A stretch of DNA of 64,000 nucleotides from JAICMB01 sp963838885 (lineage in GTDB: Bacteria > Acidobacteriota > Terriglobia > Bryobacterales > Bryobacteraceae). Under the pieces are notes generated by a model. The model saw only the letters and a program-made list of their open reading frames with translations, had not been told where the DNA came from and made no database searches. The DNA lies in NCBI GenBank assembly GCA_963838885.1, contig CAWITB010000009.1, positions 121,326 to 185,325 of the forward strand, read 5' to 3'. Position numbers and translations under genes: made by a program. This document shows, piece after piece, positions 7,758 through 16,168 of this stretch; positions within the stretch are counted from its first letter, which is position 1, and every line of letters starts with the position of its first letter.

Positions 7758-9494
7758 TGCAAGAGCTCGCGATCGAAACGCTCGAAACCGACATATTGAT
7801 TATCGGAGCCGGCGGGGCAGGCCTTCTCGCCGCCGTGCACTCGCATGATCGAAGCAAGAAATTGCGAATCGTCATTGCCGTAAAGGGATTGCTGGGCCAA
7901 AGCGGTTGCACGCGCATGGTCCAGGGCGGCTATAACGCCGTTCTCAATGCGGACGACTCAATTGAAAAACATTTTCTCGACACCATCAAGGGCGGCCGGT
8001 TTCTCAATAACCAGGAACTGGCCTGGAAGCTGGTGGAAGAGGCCCCGCGGCGGATCGTCGAACTGGAGAACAAGATCGGCTGCGTCTTTGACCGCAACCC
8101 AGACGGCACGATCCACCAGAAGCCCTTCGCAGGCCAGTCCTTCGACCGCACGATCCACAAAGGCGATCTCACGGGGATCGAAATCATGTCCAATCTCCGG
8201 GATTACGTGCTCGAAGCGGACATGCGAGTACTGCAGGAGACGCGCGGCCTCGATCTGCTGCTGAGCGACGGACGCGTGTGCGGCGCCGTCCTGCTAAACA
8301 TTCGCACAGGCCGGCTGATCGCCGTGAACGCTCGCGCCACTCTACTGGCGACCGGCGGTGGAGCGACCATGTACCGCATCTCTTCTCCGTCGCTTGAAAA
8401 ATCCGGCGATGGCATGGCGATGGCGTTCCGGGCCGGCGCCTCGTTCGTCGATATGGAGATGCTGCAGTTCCATCCCACGGGTCTGCTGGTTGGAAACTCC
8501 GTGGCAACGGGAGGGCTGCTCGAAGAAGGGCTCCGAGGCGCCGGGGCGAGGCTTTACAACGGGCTTGGCGAACGGTATATGCAGCGCTACGATCCCGTGA
8601 AACTGGAGCGGGCGACGCGCGACGTGATCTCCCGCTCCAGCTATCTCGAGATTATGGCCGGACGCGGTACGGCGAACGGCGGCGTGCATATCGACTTGAG
8701 CCATCTCGATCACGAATTCGTGATGCGCAGTTTCCCGGGCATGATCGAACGCTGCCACGATTACGGATTCGATCTGGTCCACGATCGCGTCGAGGTCTCG
8801 CCCAGCGCCCATTTTCAAATGGGCGGGGTTGCGATTGACGTGGATTGCGGAACCAGCCTCGAAGGGCTTTTTGCCGCGGGTGAGGATGCCGGCGGAGTGC
8901 ACGGCGCGAATCGACTTGGGCGGCAATGGCGTGGCGGACTCCATTGTGTTTGGCGGCCGTGCGGGCGACAACATGGCAGCGTTTGTGGCGGAGAGGCGGA
9001 TGTGGGCGAGCTCGCAAGCGCAGCTTCGCGAACTCGGCCGGGAGTGGTCGCGATTATTACGCAACAACGGCGAGAGTCCCTTCGCGTTGCGCGGCGAATT
9101 GGATGACCTCATGTGGGAAAAGGCCGGCGTCGTGCGCAACGGTCCCGATCTGGACACCGCTATATGCCGCCTGCGAGAGCTCCGGGAGCGCGCACAAAAC
9201 GCCCGAGCCGCGGGCGAGGCCGCCTCCAATCCCGCCTGGAACGAATCCATGAATCTGCTGAATCTTTGCGTGGTGGGGGAAATGGTCGCGCGCTGTGGGT
9301 CCATTCGAACCGAGAGCCGTGGAGCGCATTACCGGCTCGATTGCCCGGAATCCGATCCCGCCTGGTTGAAAAACATTTTCCTGCAGCGGGCGGGCGATGC
9401 CATGGAAATCGCGACCCGTCCCGTCGAGTTTACGCGGATCACTCCGCCCGAAGTGGAAATGAGCATGCATGCCGACTCTGTACGACACAATTGA
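7757..9494 (+). CDS. sdhA: Succinate dehydrogenase/fumarate reductase flavoprotein subunit, one frameshift
   Basis: A flavoprotein of about 578 residues that oxidises succinate to fumarate. It has the FAD-binding GAGGAG at residues 17-22, the dicarboxylate-site QFHPTGLL, and the C-terminal GANRLGGN loop. A one-base insertion near 8920 (CGACTTGGGC where CGACTGGGC is expected) breaks the frame exactly inside that loop; conserved sequence then continues in the next frame (NGVADSIVFGGRAGDN) to the stop at 9494. Because the rest is well conserved I suspect a consensus indel. The position that normally holds the FAD-linking histidine looks like Cys51 (SGCTRMVQGG). It overlaps the fumarase alpha gene by 26 nt. 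Confidence 0.9.
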
Positions 9495-10368
9495 AACCGT
9501 TGCGCGCGACCTTTACTGGAAGGCGCTCAAAGATATTCCCGGCGATGTGCGCCAGGCCATTGCGGGGTGCGCCGCCGTCGAGCGTGCGAATGGAAATTCG
9601 ACGGCCGAACAAGTGCTGTTCACGATTATCAAGAACATTGAGACGGCCGATCGTCTCGACACGCTGGTCTGCCAGGACACCGGTCTGCCGCTTTATAAGG
9701 TGGTAATCGGAAGCAAGCTGGCCTTGGATATTCCGGAGCTGAAGGCGCGTATCGTGAAGGCCTGCGAGCGCGCCACGGCGGAATATCCGCTGCGGTCAAA
9801 TTCCGTTCATCCGCTCACGCGCAAGCATACGGGCACCAATACGGGCCGCGGAATTCCGATTGTGAAGCTCGACTTCGAGCCGGATTCCGATGTGATTCGG
9901 ATCACGATGGCGCCGAAAGGTTCGGGCTCCGAAAACATGAGCTTTCTCAAAATGCTCAATCCCTCGGAAGGACGTAAGGGCATTATCCGCTACGTCCTGC
10001 AATGCATTTTCGAATCGGGCGCGCGTCCCTGCCCGCCCATGATTGTCGGCGTGGGGCTGGGAGGAACGTCGGACGTCGCCATGCAGTTAGCCAAGGACGC
10101 CAGCACGTTCCGAAAAATCGGATCGGCCAGCAGCGATCCCGATGTCGCGCAGCTTGAGCGGGAGCTGCTCGACTTAATAAACCAGACCGGAATTGGCCCG
10201 CAAGGTCTGGGCGGGAGCACCACGGCCCTGGCCGTCAACATCGAATGGGCCCACACGCACATCAGCCATAACCCCGTGGCTGTAAACATTCAATGCTGGC
10301 GGGGCGAGCGCGCCGAAGCCGTCATTTCCGCAAGCGGTGAAGTGAGGTACGCAAATGGCGCATCATAG
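9469..10368 (+). CDS. Class I fumarate hydratase (or tartrate dehydratase) alpha subunit
   Basis: A 299-residue iron-sulfur hydro-lyase subunit. Three cysteines suited to the [4Fe-4S] cluster are C68 (in CQDTGLP), C188 (in ARPCPPMIVG) and C276 (in NIQCWRGER). GVGLGGTSD is also typical. The two-subunit form is shared by anaerobic-type fumarases and L(+)-tartrate dehydratases; lying directly after sdhBCDA, fumarase (fumarate to malate) is the better guess. It overlaps sdhA upstream and the beta-subunit gene downstream (14 nt), so the six genes form one transcription unit. Confidence 0.85.
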   Translation: MPTLYDTIETVARDLYWKALKDIPGDVRQAIAGCAAVERANGNSTAEQVLFTIIKNIETADRLDTLVCQDTGLPLYKVVIGSKLALDIPELKARIVKACERATAEYPLRSNSVHPLTRKHTGTNTGRGIPIVKLDFEPDSDVIRITMAPKGSGSENMSFLKMLNPSEGRKGIIRYVLQCIFESGARPCPPMIVGVGLGGTSDVAMQLAKDASTFRKIGSASSDPDVAQLERELLDLINQTGIGPQGLGGSTTALAVNIEWAHTHISHNPVAVNIQCWRGERAEAVISASGEVRYANGAS

Positions 10369-10933
10369 GCTGACCACGCCGTTGACGGAAACGGCGATTC
10401 GACAGCTCAGGATGGAAGATACCGTTTCGATTGACGGCACGATCTTCGGTATCCGCGACGCCACCCAAATCCGCATTTTCGACGAGCGCGTGGCGCCTCC
10501 GGCGGACTTGACCGGCGCGGTCTGCCTCCATACGGCGCCCGGCGTACGCAAGCGGCCGGACGGCTCTTACGAGAAGCTCTCCATCGGAACCACCACCAGC
10601 ACTCGCATGGATCGATTTGTTCCGGGGCTTATTGAACAATACGGCGTGCGCGCCATTGTGGGCAAGGGCGGACTTCTCGAGGGCAGCGTGGCGGCCATGC
10701 AGCGGGCGGGCGCGGCATATTTCGCGATTGTGGGGGGAGCGGCGGCGCTTGAGACCATGCAGATCGAAGAGATCGAGCAGGTCTGGTGGGAAGATTTGAT
10801 GCCGGAATGCCTTTGGAAATTCCGGGTGCGCGATTTCGGTCCGCTCATCGTGGCCATCGATTCTCACGGCAACAGTTTGTACCGCAACATTCAGGAGCGT
10901 GCGGCGGCGCGAATCGCGGACATGAAGATTTAG
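10355..10933 (+). CDS. Class I fumarate hydratase (or tartrate dehydratase) beta subunit
   Basis: A 192-residue swivelling-domain subunit. Signatures are TPLTETAIRQLRMEDTVSI at the N terminus, LHTAPGVRK, the substrate-binding GTTTSTRMD, and VGKGGLLEGS. It pairs with the alpha subunit encoded just upstream and completes the active site. It ends tail-to-tail with the MFS transporter gene, the stops overlapping by 3 nt. Confidence 0.88.
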   Translation: MAHHRLTTPLTETAIRQLRMEDTVSIDGTIFGIRDATQIRIFDERVAPPADLTGAVCLHTAPGVRKRPDGSYEKLSIGTTTSTRMDRFVPGLIEQYGVRAIVGKGGLLEGSVAAMQRAGAAYFAIVGGAAALETMQIEEIEQVWWEDLMPECLWKFRVRDFGPLIVAIDSHGNSLYRNIQERAAARIADMKI

Positions 10934-12258
10934 GGCATGGTGGCTTCGTTATCGAGCGGCGTGACGGGGTCGATGAGCGCCCAACACAGAATGCCCCCCA
11001 AATCCACCGCGATCGAGATGTAAAAGGCATAAGTCCAGTTATGATTAGTTCGCTCCAGGACGTATCCGATCACCGCCGGGGCTACCGCGCCGCCGAGTTG
11101 GCCCAGTGTGTTCATCGCACCGGCGAGCGAGCCGACGTATCTTCCGCCCAGGTCCATGCACGTGGTCCACGAGACCGGACCGGACAATTCGGCGGCGAAG
11201 CTGGACAATGCCAGGGCCCCAATCGCCCAGACCGGATCGTGGAGATACATGAATGCGGAAAGATTTGCGGCCGCGCATCCGAAGCCGCAGAAGGCCATCC
11301 CGCGGCGGACAGCCGCAATCTTGCCGGTGCGGCGCATCAGCGCGGCGCAGGCCCAGCCGGAAAAGATGCTGCCCGCTCCGGCGGAAAACAAAGGCAGCGC
11401 CGCGAGCGTCGCGCTGCGATGAAGATCGAGTTTGCGCGCCTGCTGAAGATAAGTCGGCAGCCAGGTGAGATAGAAGTAAAAACCGTATGAATAACAGAAC
11501 CACTGCGTCCAGAGGAGCCAGGCGCTCCGAGAGCGCAGGAATACTCTCCAGGGCGGGTTGCGGCGCGAAGCCGCACGGAGCCGGTTGGGCGCAAGCAAGG
11601 CCAGCTCCGCCTGATTCACGTTTCTGTTGTCGCGGGGATCGTCCCGGTACCAGAGATAGAAGGCCGCCGCCCATACCGCGCCAAGCAGCGCAAGGACCTG
11701 GAATATGGCCCGCCATGCGAGCCATTGCCGCAGGTAAAAAAATATGAGCGGCGTTACCGCGCCGCCCCAACGAGCTCCGGCGGACTTGAGTCCCTCCGCT
11801 TTGAGCCGCTCGCGAAACGGCAACCACGTTTGGAAACATTTCGCGAGATTGGGGAAGCAGCCCGCTTCTCCTGCGCCGAACAGGAATCGCGTGATCAGCA
11901 GCGACGCGAAACTGCCCGCCCAACCCGTCGCCGCGGTAAAGAAGGACCACCACAGTACGATGCGGAGCAGCACTTTGCGCGGTCCAATACGGTCGCCCAA
12001 CCAGCCGCTCGGCAGCTCGAAGATCGAGTACGCCACGCCGAAGGCCATAAATACATATCCCATCTGGAGCGGGGATAGCCGAAGCTCGCTGGAGAGCGCG
12101 GGAGCGACCTGGCCGATGGCCGCGCGGTCGATATACGTGATGAATGCGAGCGTGAGCCCGAACCCGACCACTTTGAGACGCTCGCGCGAGGGGCGCGGCG
12201 GCCATTCGCGAGCGGCGGCCGTGGAGCCAGCGGCGTTCGACGGCGTGTTGAATTCCAT
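10930..12258 (-). CDS. MFS transporter, anion:cation symporter-like
   Basis: A 442-residue transporter with about 12 membrane segments. It resembles the ACS group (hexuronate, galactonate, phthalate carriers): AFITYIDRAAIGQVAP near TM1, the loop GWLGDRIGPRKVL between TM2 and TM3, GAGEAGCFPN in TM4 and GQLGGAVAPAVIGY late. The ATG at 12258 is chosen because the fold begins soon after it; the longer frame is antisense to the LysR gene. It is divergent from that LysR gene with only 54 bp between, suggesting control by it. An organic-acid or uronate substrate would fit the neighbouring catabolic genes; this is inference. Confidence 0.85.
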   Translation of the reverse strand: MEFNTPSNAAGSTAAAREWPPRPSRERLKVVGFGLTLAFITYIDRAAIGQVAPALSSELRLSPLQMGYVFMAFGVAYSIFELPSGWLGDRIGPRKVLLRIVLWWSFFTAATGWAGSFASLLITRFLFGAGEAGCFPNLAKCFQTWLPFRERLKAEGLKSAGARWGGAVTPLIFFYLRQWLAWRAIFQVLALLGAVWAAAFYLWYRDDPRDNRNVNQAELALLAPNRLRAASRRNPPWRVFLRSRSAWLLWTQWFCYSYGFYFYLTWLPTYLQQARKLDLHRSATLAALPLFSAGAGSIFSGWACAALMRRTGKIAAVRRGMAFCGFGCAAANLSAFMYLHDPVWAIGALALSSFAAELSGPVSWTTCMDLGGRYVGSLAGAMNTLGQLGGAVAPAVIGYVLERTNHNWTYAFYISIAVDLGGILCWALIDPVTPLDNEATMP

Positions 12259-12312
12259 GCGCGCGCCCTTGAAAGGCGCTTGTCTCAGTATGCCTGCTAC
12301 GGCGGGAACACA

Positions 12313-13236
12313 ATGACGGTCATCGAAAGCTTCAGAATTTCTGTCTTTCGAGTCGTAGCGGAGCGTCTTAGTTTCACGCAGGCCGCCGAGGTATTGCGCG
12401 TCACTCAACCAGCCGTCACATCGCACGTCAAGGCGCTCGAACAGGAGCTTGGGGTTCGTTTGTTCGATCGCGCCGCGGGCGGCGTGCGCCTGACCCCCGC
12501 CGGGAAGCATCTTCTCGGATATGCGCACGACGTCAGCCGTTTGGCAGATGCAACTGTTGGAGAAATCGGCAGGCTGAATGGCGAAGAGCGCGGATGTCTG
12601 CGTCTTGGCGCCTCTACCACGATTGCGCAATATCTGCTGCCGCGGGTGCTTGCCGGCTTTATGCGCCGGCATCCCCGCATCGAACTGTCGGTGGTCAGCG
12701 CCAATACCGCGCACATCGTATCCCGCGTCATTGCGCGCGAGATCGATCTGGGGCTCATTGAGGGTCCGCCGGCATTCACGGACCTGAAACTCGAGCCTTT
12801 TGTCGACGACGAAATAGTTCCCATCGTTAGCGCGCAGCATGGGTTCGTGAGCGAACTCAATCCCGGACCGTCCATTCTTGCGCTCAGGGAGCAGCCGCTT
12901 CTTATGCGCGAACCCGGGTCGGGAACGCGCCGCGTTGTCGAGAAGGCGTTGCGCAAAGCGGGCCTGTCAACGCGCGATTTGCGCATCGCCATAGAGCTCG
13001 ATTCAACGGAAGCCATTAAATCGGGCGTCGAAGCTGGGATGGGCGTAGGTTTTGTCTCGCGTTGGGCGCTTCGCGAGGAACAAGCGCGAACCATCCGGAT
13101 CGCGCGGATAAGCGGGTTGACGATTAAAAGGCCATTCCAGTTCGTACATGCGCAAGGGCCCGCGCCACAGGGGGCAACGGGCGCTTTTCTGAGTCTCGCT
13201 CGCCAGTTCTGGACCGATTTCAAACCTTCGCGGTAA
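12313..13236 (+). CDS. LysR-family transcriptional regulator
   Basis: A 307-residue regulator. The N-terminal winged helix is clear (FRVVAERLSFTQAAEVLRVT, then QPAVTSHVKALEQELGVRLF) and residues 90-300 form the inducer-binding fold (GASTTIAQYLLPRVL, GVEAGMGVGFVSRWAL). It is nearest in style to the CysL/YeiE group. Start at ATG 12313 follows from the HTH position. It is divergent from the MFS gene across a 54-bp gap and one gene away from a YeiH-like exporter, which in enterobacteria is the partner of YeiE. Confidence 0.9.
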   Translation: MTVIESFRISVFRVVAERLSFTQAAEVLRVTQPAVTSHVKALEQELGVRLFDRAAGGVRLTPAGKHLLGYAHDVSRLADATVGEIGRLNGEERGCLRLGASTTIAQYLLPRVLAGFMRRHPRIELSVVSANTAHIVSRVIAREIDLGLIEGPPAFTDLKLEPFVDDEIVPIVSAQHGFVSELNPGPSILALREQPLLMREPGSGTRRVVEKALRKAGLSTRDLRIAIELDSTEAIKSGVEAGMGVGFVSRWALREEQARTIRIARISGLTIKRPFQFVHAQGPAPQGATGAFLSLARQFWTDFKPSR

Positions 13237-13927
13237 TGCGGCGCGAATGCGTCCCGTCCTGAGCGGCCAGGAATTCCAGCAACTTTGTCCGGACAGTCTG
13301 AATATGCCTGCCCATCAGATGTTCCGCTTGGTCCCGATCCCCGGTTTCAAGAGCTCTTATTATGGCTTCGTGAAAATCGCAGGCCGTGCTGCTCGACAGA
13401 TCGTAGGTTTTCCGCCGCGACAGCCAGATCTGGCTCTGTAGGTTTTCAAGCACTGTCCGCAATCTCTCGTTGCCGGTTGCGGAGGCAAGAAGTTTATGAA
13501 ACCCGGTGTCCTCCTCAATGTACCGGGCTTTTTCGTTCCTGCCGAGATACTCGCGCATACGCTTCACGATCTCTCTCAATTCCTGGAGGAGCTTCGGCGT
13601 AACGCGGGCCGTGCGGACGGCGTGTCTTTCGAGAACGTCCCGGAGGTCATACATGTCGTCGACGTCCTTGAGCGAGAAGATACGCAAGAATGCGCCGCGC
13701 CGCGGCTCGATGCGGATCAGGCCTTCGCTCTCGAGTCTGTTCAACGCTTCGCGGATCGGCGATTTGCTGATTCCGAGTTGCCGGCATAAGAAGTCCTCGG
13801 TGAGGCGCGAACTTTCGTCCAGATGGCCGCGCACAATGTGCTCCTTGATGCTGTTATATGCCAGGTCCGTTAAATTCTTAGGCACTTTCAGTTTTTTCAT
13901 GCCAGACCGCCGAACGTCGCTATTCAT
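13220..13927 (-). CDS. GntR-family regulator, FCD (FadR-like) type
   Basis: A 235-residue regulator. The GntR winged helix spans about residues 15-80 (RLTEDFLCRQLGISKSPIRE, ALNRLESEGLIRIEPRRGAF) and an FCD ligand domain follows (DLRDVLERHAVR, FHKLLASATGN, FHEAIIRALETGDRDQAEHL) with the histidines that bind metal in this family. Such proteins usually respond to organic acids. Its 3' end overlaps the LysR gene by 17 nt, tail to tail. It is divergent from the YeiH-like gene 103 bp away. Confidence 0.9.
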   Translation of the reverse strand: MNSDVRRSGMKKLKVPKNLTDLAYNSIKEHIVRGHLDESSRLTEDFLCRQLGISKSPIREALNRLESEGLIRIEPRRGAFLRIFSLKDVDDMYDLRDVLERHAVRTARVTPKLLQELREIVKRMREYLGRNEKARYIEEDTGFHKLLASATGNERLRTVLENLQSQIWLSRRKTYDLSSSTACDFHEAIIRALETGDRDQAEHLMGRHIQTVRTKLLEFLAAQDGTHSRRITAKV

Positions 13928-14030
13928 GGCGCCAGTGAAGAGTATAGCTGCGAAACGCGGTATAAGCGGGCTGCATCCCGGATCACAAAATACGATTGGA
14001 CGGCAAGTGCGCCACGCCCGAAACTAAACT

Positions 14031-14957
14031 GTGGCGCTAAAAAAGGCTGCATTCGCGATCGCGGCCGCCCTGTGCTGCCTGCCGATGTGTTCGCCCCCGG
14101 CCGCGCTGGCGTTGGGCTTGGTCTTCGGACTCGCGAACGCGAATCCCTGGCGGACGGCCTGTTTCCGGGTCTCCCGCGAGTTGTTGAAGTGGAGCATCGT
14201 GGGGTTGGGGTTTGGCATGAATCTGCAAACCGTGCTTAATACCGGCCGTGTCAGCTTCGTTTATACGGGACTCGGCATCACCGCGGCCATGGCCGCCGGC
14301 ATCGGATTGGGCCGGGTCCTGTGCGTGTCCAGGAACGCCGCATTCCTGATCGCGGCCGGAACCTCGATTTGCGGCGGGAGCGCCATTGCGGCGACCCGCT
14401 CCATCGTCGATGCGAGCGACGAGGAAACGGCGGTCGCCCTTACGACTGTTTTCGTCCTGAATTCCATCGCTCTGTTGTTATTTCCTCCCATCGGAACCGC
14501 GCTGGGATTGACGCAGCAACAGTTCGGGCTGTGGGCCGCACTGGCGATCCACGACACCAGCTCCGTTATTGGCGCGGCGCTGAAATACGGTCATGCCGCT
14601 CTGCTCGTGGGGGCCACGGTGAAGCTGGTGCGGGCGCTCTGGATTGTTCCCCTTACCATGATCGCGGCGGTCGCTTTCCGTAGCGGGTCGAAAGCAAAAT
14701 GGCCCTGGTTTATCGTTCTATTCGCACTGGCCGCGTGGGCGCGTTCTCTGTTTCCCGCGGCGCACGCGCTGTGCGAGAATGCCGCCGCTTTGGCCCGCAT
14801 TGGGTTTGTCGTTACCCTATTCTTAATCGGAGCCGGATTGTCGCGCGCTGGTCTGCGGCAACTCGGTTGGCGGCCTCTGGCGCAAGGCGTAGCGCTCTGG
14901 GCGGTGGTGGCAAGCGTCAGCTTGATTCTGATCCGTCAAAACTGGATTCGCTTGTGA
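14031..14957 (+). CDS. YeiH/UPF0324-family putative exporter
   Basis: A 308-residue integral membrane protein with about ten hydrophobic segments. Family signatures include LLKWSIVGLGFGMNLQ, the glycine-rich AAGTSICGGSAIAATRSIV, and AIHDTSSVIGAALKYG. UPF0324 proteins are proposed to move sulfite, sulfonates or related anions. The start is GTG at 14031. Its TGA lies inside the first copy of a 14-bp tandem repeat leading to the sulfite-oxidase-type gene, so the two are probably co-transcribed and functionally linked through sulfur oxyanions (inference). Confidence 0.85.
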   Translation: MALKKAAFAIAAALCCLPMCSPPAALALGLVFGLANANPWRTACFRVSRELLKWSIVGLGFGMNLQTVLNTGRVSFVYTGLGITAAMAAGIGLGRVLCVSRNAAFLIAAGTSICGGSAIAATRSIVDASDEETAVALTTVFVLNSIALLLFPPIGTALGLTQQQFGLWAALAIHDTSSVIGAALKYGHAALLVGATVKLVRALWIVPLTMIAAVAFRSGSKAKWPWFIVLFALAAWARSLFPAAHALCENAAALARIGFVVTLFLIGAGLSRAGLRQLGWRPLAQGVALWAVVASVSLILIRQNWIRL

Positions 14958-14997
14958 GGCAAGTTGGAAGAGGCAAGTTTGAAGAGGCAAATTTGAA
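14956..14997 (+). repeat. Three tandem copies of a 14-bp repeat
   Basis: The units are GAGGCAAGTTGGAA (14956-14969), GAGGCAAGTTTGAA (14970-14983) and GAGGCAAATTTGAA (14984-14997), differing at one or two positions. They fill the whole gap between the YeiH-like stop and the TTG proposed as the start of the molybdenum enzyme. Each unit holds a purine-rich Shine-Dalgarno-like GAGG. Confidence 0.85.
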
Positions 14998-16168
14998 ACA
15001 AATCGATCATATTTTCACCAATGGCGGAAACAGGCGGCGTTGGCTCGCCTCCATTGCATCTCTAGCGGGGATTGCCGCGTTGCGCGCGGACAACGCGCCC
15101 GCTATAGCGGGCAAGCGTCCCATGATCCTCCACAACGACCGTCCTGAGGACCTCGAAACGCCGCTCGAGTACTATACTTCCTGGCTCACGCCGAATGACG
15201 TGTTCTTCGTCCGGCAGCATATTCCGCGGCCCGAGGTCAATGCCGACTCCTTCGCGCTCACGGTGAATGGCAAAGTCGCAAAGGAGCTTCATCTCACCCT
15301 GGCCGACTTGGGCAAGCTCTCGCAATACACCGTTCCCGCCGTGATCGAGTGCACCGGCAATGGCCGTGGATTCTATCGTCCCCGCGTGCCCGGCATCCAG
15401 TGGATGCGCGGCGCCATCGGCAATGCGGAGTGGACCGGTCCACGGCTAAGCGACGTTCTGAAGCTCGCGGGAACGGATCCGAACACGCCATTTGTCGAGG
15501 TGAACGGCGCGGACGTGGGCGTCGCCAAAACTCCCGATTTTATCCGATCCTTTCCAATGAAAAAGGCGCTTCATCCCGCCACTCTGCTTGCTCTGAAGAT
15601 GAACGGCCAACCCATTCCAGATCTCCATGGCTTTCCGCTGCGCCTCATTGTGCCCGGATGGGACGGGACCAGTTGGGTCAAGTGGGTGGTTCGCGTCACT
15701 CCTAAAATGGAGCCGAACACGGGATTTTTCATGAACCCGGGCTACCGCTTTCCGAAGTACGCTTTGCCGCCGGGCGCGCCGCCCGTTCCGTCCGAGCTCG
15801 AAGTGATCGAGGGGATGCCGGTCAAGTCGACGATTACGTCTCCGTCCGATCAGGCCAAACTCAAGCTGGGCCCGCTCACTGTTCGCGGCTTCGCCTGGGC
15901 CGGGGAAGAAGTAATCGAGCGTGTGGACGTTTCCACCGATGGCGGCAGCCACTGGACCGCGGCGAAACTCTCGGCCCAAAAGCTTCCTTTTGCATGGCGC
16001 CTGTGGAGCCTCGATTGGACGCCGGACAAACCCGGTTACCACACCATCGTGTCGCGCGCGACCGATTCTTCCGGCAGAGTGCAGCCGATCGTGGCTACCT
16101 GGAATCCTTCGGGTTATCTCTATAATGCGGTCGACCGCGTGGGCATAACCATGGAGAAGGGATCATGA
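14993..16168 (+). CDS. Sulfite-oxidase-type molybdopterin enzyme (SorA/SoxC-like)
   Basis: A 391-residue protein if translation starts at TTG 14993. The N terminus is Tat-like (GGNRRRWLASIASLAGIAAL), indicating folded export. The Moco domain contains NDVFFVRQHIPRP and the molybdenum-binding Cys120 in ECTGNGRGFYRPR, followed by GIQWMRGAIGNAEWTG; the C-terminal dimerisation domain begins near MPVKSTITSP and includes VDVSTDGGSHW. Family members oxidise sulfite to sulfate and pass electrons to cytochrome c. The stop overlaps the start of the next gene, which encodes a heme c domain (ATGA at 16165), fitting an enzyme-cytochrome pair. The substrate could be another oxyanion. Confidence 0.85.
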   Translation: MKQIDHIFTNGGNRRRWLASIASLAGIAALRADNAPAIAGKRPMILHNDRPEDLETPLEYYTSWLTPNDVFFVRQHIPRPEVNADSFALTVNGKVAKELHLTLADLGKLSQYTVPAVIECTGNGRGFYRPRVPGIQWMRGAIGNAEWTGPRLSDVLKLAGTDPNTPFVEVNGADVGVAKTPDFIRSFPMKKALHPATLLALKMNGQPIPDLHGFPLRLIVPGWDGTSWVKWVVRVTPKMEPNTGFFMNPGYRFPKYALPPGAPPVPSELEVIEGMPVKSTITSPSDQAKLKLGPLTVRGFAWAGEEVIERVDVSTDGGSHWTAAKLSAQKLPFAWRLWSLDWTPDKPGYHTIVSRATDSSGRVQPIVATWNPSGYLYNAVDRVGITMEKGS

